Counted from the stretch's first letter, positions 1-9,042 are shown. The stretch: 64,000 bases of DNA from Vibrio sp. Y2-5 (GCF_014596725.1 NZ_JACVEG010000003.1:203884-267883); one strand, 5' to 3'. Numbers and translations: made by a program. Notes: a model not told the origin generated them from the sequence alone.

Positions 1-34
1 GTTTAGTGTTTAGTGTTTAGTGTTTAGTGTTTTT
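1..34. repeat. Heptad tandem repeat GTTTAGT
   Basis: About four and a half perfect copies of the 7-base unit GTTTAGT sit at the very start of the window, followed by a run of T. The left extent is not visible. It may be a simple repeat marking the edge of the accessory island. Nothing else can be read from it. Confidence 0.8.
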
Positions 35-162
35 TTGGCTTGTGCATTCGTCGAGATAATAATGCGACAATTTGTTGCATTGCGCAACCATTAATCACAC
101 ATGTTTTAAAAAAAGTCTGTGCCGAACACGGACCTTTTAATCGCCATACAGTAGGGAAATTT

Positions 163-987
163 ATGGAAGAACAACCCAAATATTTTTACAAATATTGTCC
201 TACATACGATGTAAATAAAATAATAGAAACAACAAATAATGAAGAACTTAAAGCTATTGGTGAATATTCGCTAGCTAATCTATTCAATCACACATCCAAA
301 TTTACAAGCAGGACAGCTTTCAACGATCCTTTTGATACAAAAATAAAGATTCATACTCCTAATAAGCATCAAATAAGAGAGTTATTAAGAGCAATGCCCT
401 ATTTACAAAGGGAAAAAAACAGGCCATGGATGAAAGGTGAGCAAGGGAAGAGAAAGTTTGATGAATACCTTAAGCACATAAACCAAACTTTAGATAGCTA
501 TGTATTTTACTGCGTTACACCTGACGCACTTAATAACCTCATGTGGTCCCACTATGCAAATGAACATCATGGGTTTTGTATAGAGTGGGAAAGTGATTTT
601 ATGCAAGCCAGCAAAGTGACTTATTTGGATAGTATTGGCGAGTTTGAAATGATCCGTTTTATTAGAAGCGTTTTCTTTGAAGAGGAATCTAAAGCTGTAG
701 GTGACGAATTCTGGAGGATTATGAGAATAAAACTCAAAGAGTGGGCTTATGAAAACGAGTATCGGCTTCAGTTAAGTAACAAAAACATAGATGAATTAAC
801 TGTAACCCACGCCCCGAATTTCAAAATAGTTAGGCATGAGCCCAAGGCGATTAAATCCATCATATTTGGGGGGCGAATGGATGTCCGTCTAAAACGCTTT
901 ATAAGAGACAGGTACAACAATGATGTAACTTATAAAGAAGCGTTCTTTAAACAAAGTTCAATCGGAATCCGCCCAGCAAAATTCTAA
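163..987 (+). CDS. DUF2971 domain protein
   Basis: A 274-residue protein with the hallmarks of the DUF2971 family. An N-terminal YFYKYCP segment is followed by F-N-D-P-F-D in a loop region, then LMWSHYANEHHGFCIEW near the middle and a C-terminal IIFGGRMD strand. The biochemical role of the family is unknown; members are frequent on mobile and defence-rich islands. The open frame continues upstream to 40, but the ATG at 163 is preceded by a GGGA ribosome site and begins just before the conserved region, so I prefer it. The gene points against the phage packaging operon and ends at a shared bidirectional terminator. It may be island cargo. Confidence 0.8.
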   Translation: MEEQPKYFYKYCPTYDVNKIIETTNNEELKAIGEYSLANLFNHTSKFTSRTAFNDPFDTKIKIHTPNKHQIRELLRAMPYLQREKNRPWMKGEQGKRKFDEYLKHINQTLDSYVFYCVTPDALNNLMWSHYANEHHGFCIEWESDFMQASKVTYLDSIGEFEMIRFIRSVFFEEESKAVGDEFWRIMRIKLKEWAYENEYRLQLSNKNIDELTVTHAPNFKIVRHEPKAIKSIIFGGRMDVRLKRFIRDRYNNDVTYKEAFFKQSSIGIRPAKF

Positions 988-991
988 TAGA

Positions 992-1015
992 AAGCCTGAA
1001 TCTCAGGCTTTTTTT
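992..1015. terminator. Bidirectional rho-independent terminator
   Basis: A perfect 8-bp stem AAGCCTGA/TCAGGCTT with a 3-base loop (992-1010) is followed by T residues on the plus strand and preceded by A residues, so it can stop transcription from both the DUF2971 gene and the leftward phage operon. It overlaps the stop of the small Cys-rich gene. Confidence 0.85.
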
Positions 1016-1197
1016 ACAACTGGCACTTTTACCCAACGCTTACAACGGCACAATGCTGTACCTTCATGAAGCTTCACGCATCGAGAACGGATGATACCTT
1101 CGCTATCACAAATGCAGTGGCCACAAATACAAGTGACCTTACTGATTAGCTGAGTGGTTTGGTTTGGCTGATGATTTTGATTTGGTGCAACACTCAT
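1003..1197 (-). CDS. Small Cys-rich putative zinc-binding protein
   Basis: A 64-residue protein whose core carries C-I-C-G-H-C-I-C followed by a CRCKRW segment, seven cysteines in all. This suggests one or two zinc sites. Small zinc proteins of this type occur beside head genes in Mu-like and P2-like phages; Mu Com is one example, but I cannot show homology. It is the last gene of the leftward packaging operon, 93 bases after the MuF-type gene, and its stop lies in the terminator hairpin. Function not assigned. Confidence 0.6.
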   Translation of the reverse strand: MSVAPNQNHQPNQTTQLISKVTCICGHCICDSEGIIRSRCVKLHEGTALCRCKRWVKVPVVKKA

Positions 1198-1290
1198 TGT
1201 AATCCCCTAGCAACTGACTGATTGTCTCTAACTTTTTGACTGACGTAAGCATTATAAGGAAATCTACGTGGAAAACAGGGGGCAAGTTAT

Positions 1291-2379
1291 TCACAGGCTG
1301 TCAGTATCAATACCCTTACGTTTCAAGGCTGGTTCTACGTGCTTCCAAGGCGTAGCTATCATGTTTTGAGACAGGATATCCCGATGTAATGCTGACACCT
1401 TTTTATCATGGCCAAGCACCGCTTTTTGTGTGTCTCTGCTTTGCCCTTTTAACCAATCAATGCGATTTGATGTATTAGTTCTATCGTCTTCTGTGATTTC
1501 ATCGATGAACACCACTTGTTCATAACTCAATGTATTTGGATGCGCTGGCCATGGGCTCTTTCCTTTCGGATAAACACCTTTTCCCAAGCCATACAGATTA
1601 ACCCTTGCGTGCATATCGCAAATATCCCGCCTTGGGTGATTAGGGCTAAGTTTAAATTTGGTACCAACAACAAACTCATTCTCAAAGGCTGAATTCTGAA
1701 AAGCCATGCCATGAGCTCGGTTGATTTCAGTACGCATCACTCGCTTAATTTGGTGATACGGTGTGCCTTGATCGTCTATCAGGGCATCTTTCATTTTTTT
1801 ACTGAGTGCCGAGCTACTTGCCATGTTTGCCTGTTGAGTAATTTCTGTCGGTACTGCTCCAGCCCTTCGCTGATATTCCTGAGCAGCATCAGCTGCAGAG
1901 TTACCCAAAATAACCGCACGTTCTACAGCCTGAATTAACTGTTCTTTTGCATTGCGATGAACACGCCAGAGACGATCGCTAAGCTGTAAACCATCTTTTT
2001 GCTTCATAGTTCGCACAGCTAAAGCCGCTGAATCAATAGACTGCGAAACTCTCTCAACAGGAATGCTGGTAGAAAACGTATTGCCACCGTTCTTAGCCGC
2101 TTCAACGATATAACCATCAACCATATTCGACTGAGTGAGGTTTATCTGATTAAGGATACCTTCAATCTGAGTGGTAAGAGCTTGTAACTGGGAAAGTCGA
2201 ACCATGCCTAGTTCATCTGCAGCATTGGTAATGAGATATTGAATTTCGACTAGTGCAGACTGATACAGAGTTGCCAGTTCCCTCATAGCTTGAGCATCAA
2301 GTTCATTGGTTGCCCGTTCTGCTGCCTGCATCGCTCTGCGAATGGTGGCTTTTACCTGAGTACGTTGATTATCAGTCAT
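1291..2379 (-). CDS. Phage minor head protein, Mu gpF-like
   Basis: A 362-residue protein. The N-terminal two thirds are helical and Ala/Gln-rich. The C-terminal part has the gpF-like pattern: MRTEINRAHGMAFQNS, then a strand with KFKLSPNHPRRDICDMHA, and a later WPAHPNTLS segment, which matches the RTE...CD.C...HPNC layout of the family. MuF proteins join the portal region of the procapsid and are packaged or help head assembly. The gene starts 5 bases after the portal stop, so the two are translationally coupled. The usual last Cys of the HPNC motif is replaced (HPNT). Confidence 0.8.
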   Translation of the reverse strand: MTDNQRTQVKATIRRAMQAAERATNELDAQAMRELATLYQSALVEIQYLITNAADELGMVRLSQLQALTTQIEGILNQINLTQSNMVDGYIVEAAKNGGNTFSTSIPVERVSQSIDSAALAVRTMKQKDGLQLSDRLWRVHRNAKEQLIQAVERAVILGNSAADAAQEYQRRAGAVPTEITQQANMASSSALSKKMKDALIDDQGTPYHQIKRVMRTEINRAHGMAFQNSAFENEFVVGTKFKLSPNHPRRDICDMHARVNLYGLGKGVYPKGKSPWPAHPNTLSYEQVVFIDEITEDDRTNTSNRIDWLKGQSRDTQKAVLGHDKKVSALHRDILSQNMIATPWKHVEPALKRKGIDTDSL

Positions 2380-2384
2380 TCCAT

Positions 2385-3761
2385 TTACCCATTACTGATT
2401 GAGGTTGCGCTTTCGCCTTTCGGCTGATTGTTTGGTGTGATGCTAACTTTCGGTTTTCCATCTTCCTCTTCTTCCAGTTCGTTATGCTCTGGATAAGGAT
2501 CATTGCTGTTGGCCTCTTCTTCTCGCATTGCCTCCGCTCGTTGAATATCAACACCAGCTGCTTCCCAGGCAAGTTTACGCGGCATACCCAAAGCCTGATA
2601 TTTAAGAGCCAAATCTGCACATTGGTTTTTGCTGTCAGTCATACGTTCAGCGAATTGAACCTGGAACTGATAAGAGTCCGGATTAATACCAGCTAACAAT
2701 AACTGCAGCTTAAAACCATCTTCATAGGCATAAGCCAATGCGTCCTGCAATGAATCGATTTCTTCGTAATAGTCACGTTTCAAGTCTTCCAGAACATCAC
2801 GAGCTAAGTCATCCACATAACCAAACAAACCTTTTGGAGCTGGAGCGCCAGAGAAGAACGCATCAATCAGCAAAGTGATATCTGCGATTTGTTCCAGGTT
2901 AGCATCACCACCAACCGCAGTAACGCTGAGTTTGTTACCGTAAAAGTCGGTAGCAATTTCACCTGACTCCCCTTCTACACGCGCTCGATATTCATCCAGA
3001 GCCTCTTGGTTAGCGCCATCTAGTGAGTGAGCTAGCTTCTGCGGTGCTCGAGTACGACGACGAATAACGAGGTCCTCTTCCGTCATATTCAATTTCTGCC
3101 AAATACCACGGGAAGCATCCATATATGGGCGCCCCATACACCCCATATCATCGAAGTTATCAGGGTCCAAACGGCTAACCGTCAACTGCCACAATGGAAA
3201 GGTACACAGCTCTTGCATAGTCACTGGGTGAACCTGACGAAACGCTTTCTTGGTATCTTTAAAACGCCCTGTTTGGTCAACGATAGGAATAATGGTCTCT
3301 GTAGGCATACGCAGCGAGCCTGTTACCTGACGTAACTCATTGACGATCCATTGCAGAGGAAGGTTACCCTCTTTAGCCAAGCCTGCTGCATCACTCATCA
3401 GCTTCATACGGTTGTTTATCTGCAGACGCAAAACAAACTGCTGCCATAGTTTGTTGATGCGAGGGCTTTCTTTACCAATCCAATGCAATTTCAAACCGCC
3501 TTTGGTGGCATCACGAGCTATACGGCGGTGAATTTTCTTAACCCTTGGATCGACCTTATCCATATATCGAATAGTTACGATGGCAGCTCTTAATTGAGGG
3601 TCGATTTGCATTTGGTCATAGAGGTACTGCACCGAACGCTCTGGATCAGCAATATGACCTTTCTCTGTTGTCGCCTCTCCATGATGGTTACCTGATGTAT
3701 TAGGCGCGGAAGGAAGAGGTCTATTTCTCAAGATGGCCCAAATTTGGGAGAACTTGCTCAT
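2385..3761 (-). CDS. Phage portal protein
   Basis: A 458-residue protein in the portal position between large terminase and MuF-type head protein. It shows a central region rich in R/D and a long helical segment LARDVLEDLKRDYYEEIDSL like the portal stem and wing. The C-terminus is acidic (NELEEEEDGKP), a frequent portal tail. Portals form the dodecameric DNA channel at one vertex and bind the terminase. The start codon overlaps the terminase stop in an ATGA arrangement. Assignment rests on gene order plus overall features; no single catalytic motif exists for this family. Confidence 0.8.
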   Translation of the reverse strand: MSKFSQIWAILRNRPLPSAPNTSGNHHGEATTEKGHIADPERSVQYLYDQMQIDPQLRAAIVTIRYMDKVDPRVKKIHRRIARDATKGGLKLHWIGKESPRINKLWQQFVLRLQINNRMKLMSDAAGLAKEGNLPLQWIVNELRQVTGSLRMPTETIIPIVDQTGRFKDTKKAFRQVHPVTMQELCTFPLWQLTVSRLDPDNFDDMGCMGRPYMDASRGIWQKLNMTEEDLVIRRRTRAPQKLAHSLDGANQEALDEYRARVEGESGEIATDFYGNKLSVTAVGGDANLEQIADITLLIDAFFSGAPAPKGLFGYVDDLARDVLEDLKRDYYEEIDSLQDALAYAYEDGFKLQLLLAGINPDSYQFQVQFAERMTDSKNQCADLALKYQALGMPRKLAWEAAGVDIQRAEAMREEEANSNDPYPEHNELEEEEDGKPKVSITPNNQPKGESATSISNG

Positions 3762-5356
3762 CGTAAATTCCTTAGCTGATCGAATGCGCTTGGGGCGCCT
3801 AGAAGTTGTTCGCGTGTTTTATGGTGAATAGTGATGATGCTTGGTACTGGCGCAGCACCTTGAGTAACGAGTGCCCAATGTGAAGCCATATGTGCGTCAA
3901 ATAAGTCATCACCTAGAGCTTTCTTCACCATCTGATAACTGCTGTAACTACCCGCTTTCACAGGTGATGGTTTGATGTTTTTAAGCTGCCTTGGCAGGCT
4001 GACGTAATCTTCTAATGCGGGGTCAGTATCTCGGTCGTCAACGTAAGGAAGCACCATTTGACGGTTGTGGTATGCGCTACGTAATGACTGAGCCATTTGG
4101 TGTTTAGCCATACCTTCAAAACGTAGAGGGGAAAACGCCCATTCTGGCCATGTTGTTGCCGTGCTCTCACCGCCACCAATACTTTTGCGGTCGATTTGCG
4201 TTAAGCCTTCAGCAAATAGATCATCGTTAACCTGTGTGATAAGCCCGATACCAAAGGCATCACCGATAGCGTAATCAGGGCGAAAGTAACGCCAAAATCC
4301 GACTAAATCTTTACGAATAACGCTTTCATCCGTTCCCGGGTGCCAAGTTCTAGCGAATATAACGACCGAGAAGTTACCGATTTGTTCTTCGACAATCAGC
4401 GAGGAGCGAGAGGAAGCTAGGTTCTCACCGTGACCTGTATGGTCATAGCCAAAAGAGAGTACGCCACGTTTTTTGTAAACAGTGTAAGGTTCCGGCTCTA
4501 CTGGTTCCAAACCAATGCGAACGCCAACCTGAATGGCATAGCGAATGTACTTTTCCCAAATCAAGTTTTTAGCGGCAACGTTAATGCACAGCAACTGACG
4601 AATGTATTCATCTTCAGGCAACTGCTTACGCATCGACATGATGAATTCTTCATTCAAAATCCCGAGCTCAATGCCGAGGTAACAATCAACCGTTGGCAGG
4701 CAGCTATATTCGCCAGAATCTATCAAACCACTGAGAGTATCAGCACCTTTGAAAACACCAGTGATGCGGATTTGTGGTTTATTGATGGCTGTTTTACTTG
4801 CACCTAAACGGCGGTTTGAGCCCATCATCAATAGGAATCGACCGTAAAGACGATCAGAATCCATATCATCAACTTCTTCTAATGATGCCCAGGTTAAGTC
4901 ACCACCATCGACGTTCGCCATGATGCCGTAAGCTCGCGCTTTTGAACGGTTAGCGAATTCGTAATAGGTGTCTGCCAGCTGCTTACGCCCCGATTTATAA
5001 GCGATGTATCCGTTCAAAATGTCGGAGCGACGAATCGCATCCAAATGATAACTAAGATTCACCAATGACTGAGCTTCACGAGGAGCGACAATACCGCCTT
5101 CCTGATCGCCATTGATAGCGTTGTACTCCAAAAAGTACATTTCTTTGACGGCAGTTTTACCAGTACGACGACAACTGTAATCAACCGTGTTTTGGTGCGT
5201 ATCCATTTCTTCCATTTTGAGCAACTGGACTGGGTCAAGCTCTACGTTGTGAACATGTTTGTGCCACATGCCGTGGTTTCCGGCATATCGCATAATCTCA
5301 GTTTCAGCTCTGCTCTGGATTTCAACCCGCTCTTTCGCTGTGACGCGTTCAGCCAT
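3758..5356 (-). CDS. Phage terminase large subunit
   Basis: A 532-residue packaging motor. The ATPase domain has an adapted Walker A at residues 62-68 (CRRTGKT) and a Walker B segment WASLEEVDDMD. The C-terminal RNase H-like nuclease shows FGYDHTGHG and a later YAIGDAFGIG, supplying acidic metal ligands. The protein cuts concatemeric DNA and pumps it through the portal using ATP. It overlaps the upstream zinc-finger gene by 8 bases and the portal gene by 4. Length and both domains look intact, so the gene is not obviously decayed. Confidence 0.92.
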   Translation of the reverse strand: MAERVTAKERVEIQSRAETEIMRYAGNHGMWHKHVHNVELDPVQLLKMEEMDTHQNTVDYSCRRTGKTAVKEMYFLEYNAINGDQEGGIVAPREAQSLVNLSYHLDAIRRSDILNGYIAYKSGRKQLADTYYEFANRSKARAYGIMANVDGGDLTWASLEEVDDMDSDRLYGRFLLMMGSNRRLGASKTAINKPQIRITGVFKGADTLSGLIDSGEYSCLPTVDCYLGIELGILNEEFIMSMRKQLPEDEYIRQLLCINVAAKNLIWEKYIRYAIQVGVRIGLEPVEPEPYTVYKKRGVLSFGYDHTGHGENLASSRSSLIVEEQIGNFSVVIFARTWHPGTDESVIRKDLVGFWRYFRPDYAIGDAFGIGLITQVNDDLFAEGLTQIDRKSIGGGESTATTWPEWAFSPLRFEGMAKHQMAQSLRSAYHNRQMVLPYVDDRDTDPALEDYVSLPRQLKNIKPSPVKAGSYSSYQMVKKALGDDLFDAHMASHWALVTQGAAPVPSIITIHHKTREQLLGAPSAFDQLRNLR

Positions 5357-6317
5357 TATTTACCTCGCCATCAATGACATCAGCGTCTTCTGCAGAATAT
5401 TCCTGATTGTGTTCCAGCAAAATGTCGTCACTTCTCACACGTTGCTTAGAACGGGAGATCATGTCGCGTAATCCGTCCATTTGTTCTGACATCTTACGTT
5501 GATACTCAAGTGCAGATTCACGTTCATCTTCATGTTCCAGCGTTTTGCCCATCTCGATGCCGTGGTCAACTTGGACTTTAGGAGTCATGTTGAGATCAGC
5601 CATCGACATGTTGTTTTTGCTCAGCATCTCAAGCATTGGCTTGAGCAGTGGGTGCGCTTTCACTTCCTCAATGGTTTCCATCACGCCATGAGCATTTTTG
5701 TACTGGCCAATATGGAAACCACCTTCTTTATCGAAGTCATAAACGGGATTACGCAAAGCTACACCATCAGACACGATGGTTTGCATCATGTCCTGAAATA
5801 TCGCGGCCAAGTTCGCCTGGTTGATAGCATGCAGTTCGGTGAGTTTTGTTGGGTCATTGGACTGAAAGGCGATGAGGTGCTGCATCATTAGTTCAGTTCG
5901 TTTGATACAAGCAGGCTGAGTCGCGCAATAGGCATGGTCAACATCGCAGGTTTTACACTGCGGGTATTTGCCAGGGCGAGCTGGGAAAAACAAGGCAGTT
6001 TTTGCGTTGGCGCCGTGCTTAAGCGCGTTGAATCGGCTGACTCCCCTGTTGCTTACTTCCTGCAAATTTGCTGATGATTTGGCTTTGCCTTCCGTTGTTC
6101 TTGGTCCTGTCGCTGCCAGTACTGCACAGAACTGACCGACCTCCCAAGGAACTTGCTGCACTTCGCGCTGACAGCTGTCGCAAGTAGCGAAGTATCTATA
6201 CGGGTGCGCTCGGTTTGGTTCTTCTTCAATGCGTGATGCTTCGCTCTTGAATGTGTAATCACAAGAGGCGCACTTGAATGTAATCATGGACTTTGGCTGT
6301 TTATGCTCGTTCATCAC
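5349..6317 (-). CDS. Zinc-finger phage protein, possible terminase small subunit
   Basis: A 322-residue protein. The N-terminus has a four-Cys zinc-ribbon pattern (C16-x2-C19 and C46-x2-C49). Then comes the motif TGPRTTEGKAKSS...NALKHGA, typical of phage and island proteins, and a second Cys cluster around residues 122-138. The rest is helical. It lies directly before the large terminase and overlaps it by 8 bases, the usual place for a small terminase, which selects viral DNA for cutting. DNA recognition fits the zinc fingers, but the assignment is by position and remains an inference. Confidence 0.6.
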   Translation of the reverse strand: MMNEHKQPKSMITFKCASCDYTFKSEASRIEEEPNRAHPYRYFATCDSCQREVQQVPWEVGQFCAVLAATGPRTTEGKAKSSANLQEVSNRGVSRFNALKHGANAKTALFFPARPGKYPQCKTCDVDHAYCATQPACIKRTELMMQHLIAFQSNDPTKLTELHAINQANLAAIFQDMMQTIVSDGVALRNPVYDFDKEGGFHIGQYKNAHGVMETIEEVKAHPLLKPMLEMLSKNNMSMADLNMTPKVQVDHGIEMGKTLEHEDERESALEYQRKMSEQMDGLRDMISRSKQRVRSDDILLEHNQEYSAEDADVIDGEVNNG

Positions 6318-7006
6318 ACCATTTCGCCTGATTTTTGATTGTGATTGGAGGGATTCAAATCAGTAATCATCTTTGAAGCTAAGTTGATGCGTGATTGCGA
6401 CGCGGTTTGGCCTGTCCAAAATAAAAGGTGTTGTGAAACTTTGTGCTTGGGGACGCCTGCATTAAGAAGACTAAACATTAGGATGTGTTTTAAATGCGTA
6501 TTCCAGGTATTAAAAAGAGGGACGTAAACTCGCAGCGTTCTTCTCCCCGGATAGAAAGCAACGTCGTAAAGAGTTTTCCATATAAAGCGATATTGTTCCG
6601 GAGATGTCGAATAGTAGACTTCAAACCATGGCTTAGATAAACGCTGAGCATCAAGCCAAAGCTCAAACTCTTCAGTGGTCATCTGCAGGTGTTTGTCCTT
6701 CAACTTACCAATTTGAATGCGTAACCGATGACCAGTCCGAAGTTCTTCTAAACCTCGCCACAACTCTAAAAACTTTAATGCACCGATATGCTTCTGGATT
6801 TCGGCCCAATGGCTTGGAAGAGGTAAACAGCTAAATGCCTTTTCTAACTCAAGATCACTTAATGAAAGTTCTAATTTGGTGTAGTTATCTAGGTACCTAC
6901 CCCCCTCTATCGGCAGGGGTAAATCTTTATGCCGAGCCCCCACCCCATGAGCAGTGACCTGATGATCCTTAAGTACATCTAGATATTTTTGAATTGAACT
7001 GCACAT
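6314..7006 (-). CDS. Hypothetical protein, first gene of the packaging operon
   Basis: A 230-residue soluble protein that I do not recognise. It is rich in aromatic and charged residues, with a stretch YPGRRTLRVYVPLFNTWNTHLKHILM. It has a ribosome site (AGGACTAGG) ahead of the ATG, and its stop overlaps the next start in an ATGA junction, so it is part of the packaging operon and is probably its first gene. A DNA-binding or regulatory role ahead of the terminase is possible but unsupported. Confidence 0.65.
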   Translation of the reverse strand: MCSSIQKYLDVLKDHQVTAHGVGARHKDLPLPIEGGRYLDNYTKLELSLSDLELEKAFSCLPLPSHWAEIQKHIGALKFLELWRGLEELRTGHRLRIQIGKLKDKHLQMTTEEFELWLDAQRLSKPWFEVYYSTSPEQYRFIWKTLYDVAFYPGRRTLRVYVPLFNTWNTHLKHILMFSLLNAGVPKHKVSQHLLFWTGQTASQSRINLASKMITDLNPSNHNQKSGEMV

Positions 7007-7404
7007 TACCTAGTCCTTTATGAAAACTGTATCCAGTAAACACAAAGGCTCGGTCACCACAGTAAGCTGATGAACTGCGCATTCTGTTAGTATGTGCAGC
7101 TAGTGATAGATATCACGTTTCAGAGTTTGGTCGTTTCGAAGGTGAGTTCTCAGAGGTCCCGCAATCGTCCGACAACATCCAGTATACCTGAGTTTAGAAA
7201 ATAAGTTAAAGACGGGTTATATAAGTTCTAAGACGTTAAAGTGCAGTAAGGAAGTCTGGGTAGAGCACTCAAAAGTTAGAAAATGGAAATGGTGTAGAAT
7301 AGGTTTAATCTACGTGATAATTAAATTTCAGTTTACACCTTGGGGTTTAACCGAATAGCCCTAATATTAACTAGTTCATTATACTCAAATAACAGAGGTT
7401 ATTT
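7007..7404. promoter_or_regulatory. Divergent control region with GTGATA palindrome
   Basis: About 400 bases without a gene between the leftward packaging operon and a rightward small gene. It holds a palindrome GTGATA-GA-TATCAC at 7103-7116, about 97 bases before the packaging operon start, which could be a repressor operator. I see no tRNA and no clear promoter pair that I would defend. Confidence 0.4.
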
Positions 7405-7731
7405 ATGGCATGGGAAATTACGTGGAATGGTTCTTCTGTAAACTATACATTCGGGGAAGAGGATTTTAGTATTGACGAAATTACTCGAATCAATCGAAAA
7501 TCGTTTGACGAACCCAGTGGTGGATATAAAGAACCAAATGACAGTGTTATGGTCGATGTTTATGAAGCAATAACTGAACACGGTACTTTTGAATGGACGG
7601 TTACTGCTAAATGCGAAGGTTTCAATGGTTATGCTGATATAGACGACGTACAGCAAACTAAAGAACCTAAAGGTTGTACTACAGAAATACCTGTGTTTGA
7701 AATAGAAAATGAATCTAGTGAAAATCTATAA
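7405..7731 (+). CDS. Small acidic hypothetical protein
   Basis: A 108-residue protein starting with MAWEITWNG, preceded by an AGAGG ribosome site. Acidic residues (about 23 Asp/Glu) far outnumber basic ones (about 7), so it is strongly negative. There is no signal peptide and no membrane segment. It stands alone between the packaging operon and the integrase block, like a prophage moron gene. Highly acidic small phage proteins sometimes mimic DNA, but nothing here proves that. Family not recognised. Confidence 0.65.
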   Translation: MAWEITWNGSSVNYTFGEEDFSIDEITRINRKSFDEPSGGYKEPNDSVMVDVYEAITEHGTFEWTVTAKCEGFNGYADIDDVQQTKEPKGCTTEIPVFEIENESSENL

Positions 7732-7756
7732 AACACCACGCATAAAATAACTCTAT

Positions 7757-7999
7757 TTATTTGATCATAATAGATATTTCATCTTCATTAACGAATAGCC
7801 AAGTCTGGCCATGAGCCGAAACCTCAAGGCCAGCATAAGGATTAAATTGAACCTTATTGCCAACACTTACTTCTTTAACCTTTGGTCCTATAGCTGTAAC
7901 GGTACCTCGATTCACAGGTTTATCCGGAACCCAAAGTAAACCGCCAACCGGCTTATCACGTTCAATGACTACCCAATCGTGCAACGGTCTTAGCTTCAT
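7757..7999 (-). CDS. GroES-like co-chaperonin (Cpn10 fold)
   Basis: An 80-residue protein with the Cpn10 layout. MKLRPLHDWVVIERD corresponds to the first strand (KIRPLHDRVVVKR in GroES). A shortened mobile loop with GGLLWVPD takes the place of GGIVLP. It continues with RGTVTAIGPK and VSVGNKVQFNPYAG, and ends in the expected DEISIMI strand. GroES caps GroEL; phage versions such as T4 gp31 help fold capsid proteins. It lies downstream of the integrase with an ATGA overlap, which ties its expression to the integrase. It is 17 residues shorter than E. coli GroES (97), mostly in the loop. Confidence 0.85.
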   Translation of the reverse strand: MKLRPLHDWVVIERDKPVGGLLWVPDKPVNRGTVTAIGPKVKEVSVGNKVQFNPYAGLEVSAHGQTWLFVNEDEISIMIK

Positions 8000-9042
8000 A
8001 CCAACTTACCCTTTTTGAACTCGTTCAGTAATGCAGAAACTGGCGTGTCCATCTTACTTAAAGGGTTTCCTTTATCGAGCACATTCGTCATCTTACGCAT
8101 CGAGATATGAGTGTAAATTTCTGAGGTCTTCGGGTCAGCATGTCCCATTAGCGCTTGAATTTGCAGTGTAGAGGAATCGGACTCGGCCAGTTCGGTACCA
8201 AACAAGTGACGAATAGCATGAGCATGTGCCTGGTCTTCAGGAACTCCGGCATCGATAGCATATCGTTTTATCATTCTATCGACTGCTCGAGTAGATAAAC
8301 GACGCAACTCACCTCGATGTTCCCATTCAGGAACGTGGCGATTACGCAAATTAACAAACAATACTTGGTCACCGTTCTCGAGTAAGCGGTCAACATTTCT
8401 TAAGTCTTGGTGGCCAAGATACGCTTGAACTAAAAGCATGGCTTCAAGTGGTACCGGCACTAAACGCTCTCGTTCACCTTTCTCTAATGTTCTTATGGCC
8501 AAACGCTCAACTTCACCATACTGATACCAAATTAACTGTGATTCATTCAACCCACACAAACCCGCGACTCGAAAGCCACAACCAATGAGTAATGCCAACA
8601 TAGCACTATCTCGAACGCCAGATAATGACGATAAGTCAGGCTGAAACAATAATGCCTCGGCGCTTTTAAGACCCATGAACCTTGGAAGCCTGCGTCCCAT
8701 TCGGGGGTAAACCAAATCTTGAGCCGGGTTTTTAGAAACCATACGGCGCTTAGCAAGAAAAGAATAGAACCCTCGAATAGCAGCAACAGCAACTTTTCGC
8801 GATGCTGCTGAATAACCAGCTCGATGCAACCAGCCGCCAGAGAACTGCTCCAAAATTTTAAGCTCAGCGTTAGCAAAGTTTCCGTTCAGAAACTTCCCCA
8901 ACTGGTTAAGCAACCCTCGATATTTCCTCACAGTTCTAGCACTGCAGTTCTCATTCTCCTGCTTCCATGTAAGAAATTGATCAACGAGATCATCGCACTT
9001 AGTTTCATTTTTTATTTGGGTGGCAGGGGCAGAAAAATACAT
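7996..9042 (-). CDS. Tyrosine recombinase (integrase)
   Basis: A 348-residue phage-type integrase. The N-terminal SAM-like core-binding domain spans about residues 15-110. The catalytic domain has R158 (GCGFRVAGL), K188 (LEKGERERL), H275-x-x-R278 (HAIRHLF), H301 (MGHADP) and nucleophile Y310 (EIYTHIS), so all active-site residues are present. It would integrate and excise the island, with the adjacent tRNA genes a natural target. The ATG is preceded by the CCATGG-rich block and one copy of that palindrome lies only 5 bases ahead of it, so the protein or a partner may bind there. Confidence 0.92.
   Translation of the reverse strand: MYFSAPATQIKNETKCDDLVDQFLTWKQENENCSARTVRKYRGLLNQLGKFLNGNFANAELKILEQFSGGWLHRAGYSAASRKVAVAAIRGFYSFLAKRRMVSKNPAQDLVYPRMGRRLPRFMGLKSAEALLFQPDLSSLSGVRDSAMLALLIGCGFRVAGLCGLNESQLIWYQYGEVERLAIRTLEKGERERLVPVPLEAMLLVQAYLGHQDLRNVDRLLENGDQVLFVNLRNRHVPEWEHRGELRRLSTRAVDRMIKRYAIDAGVPEDQAHAHAIRHLFGTELAESDSSTLQIQALMGHADPKTSEIYTHISMRKMTNVLDKGNPLSKMDTPVSALLNEFKKGKLV

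Noticed and set aside
1..34. Repeat as a CRISPR array or telomere
   Set aside because: The unit is only 7 bases with no spacers, and the replicon ends are not visible.
1003..1197. Calling the small Cys-rich gene a Com translation regulator
   Set aside because: The Cys spacing is not the same as in Mu Com and no mom-like gene is next to it.
7996..9042. Integron integrase
   Set aside because: No attC-type repeats or cassettes are visible; the gene is a phage-like tyrosine recombinase.
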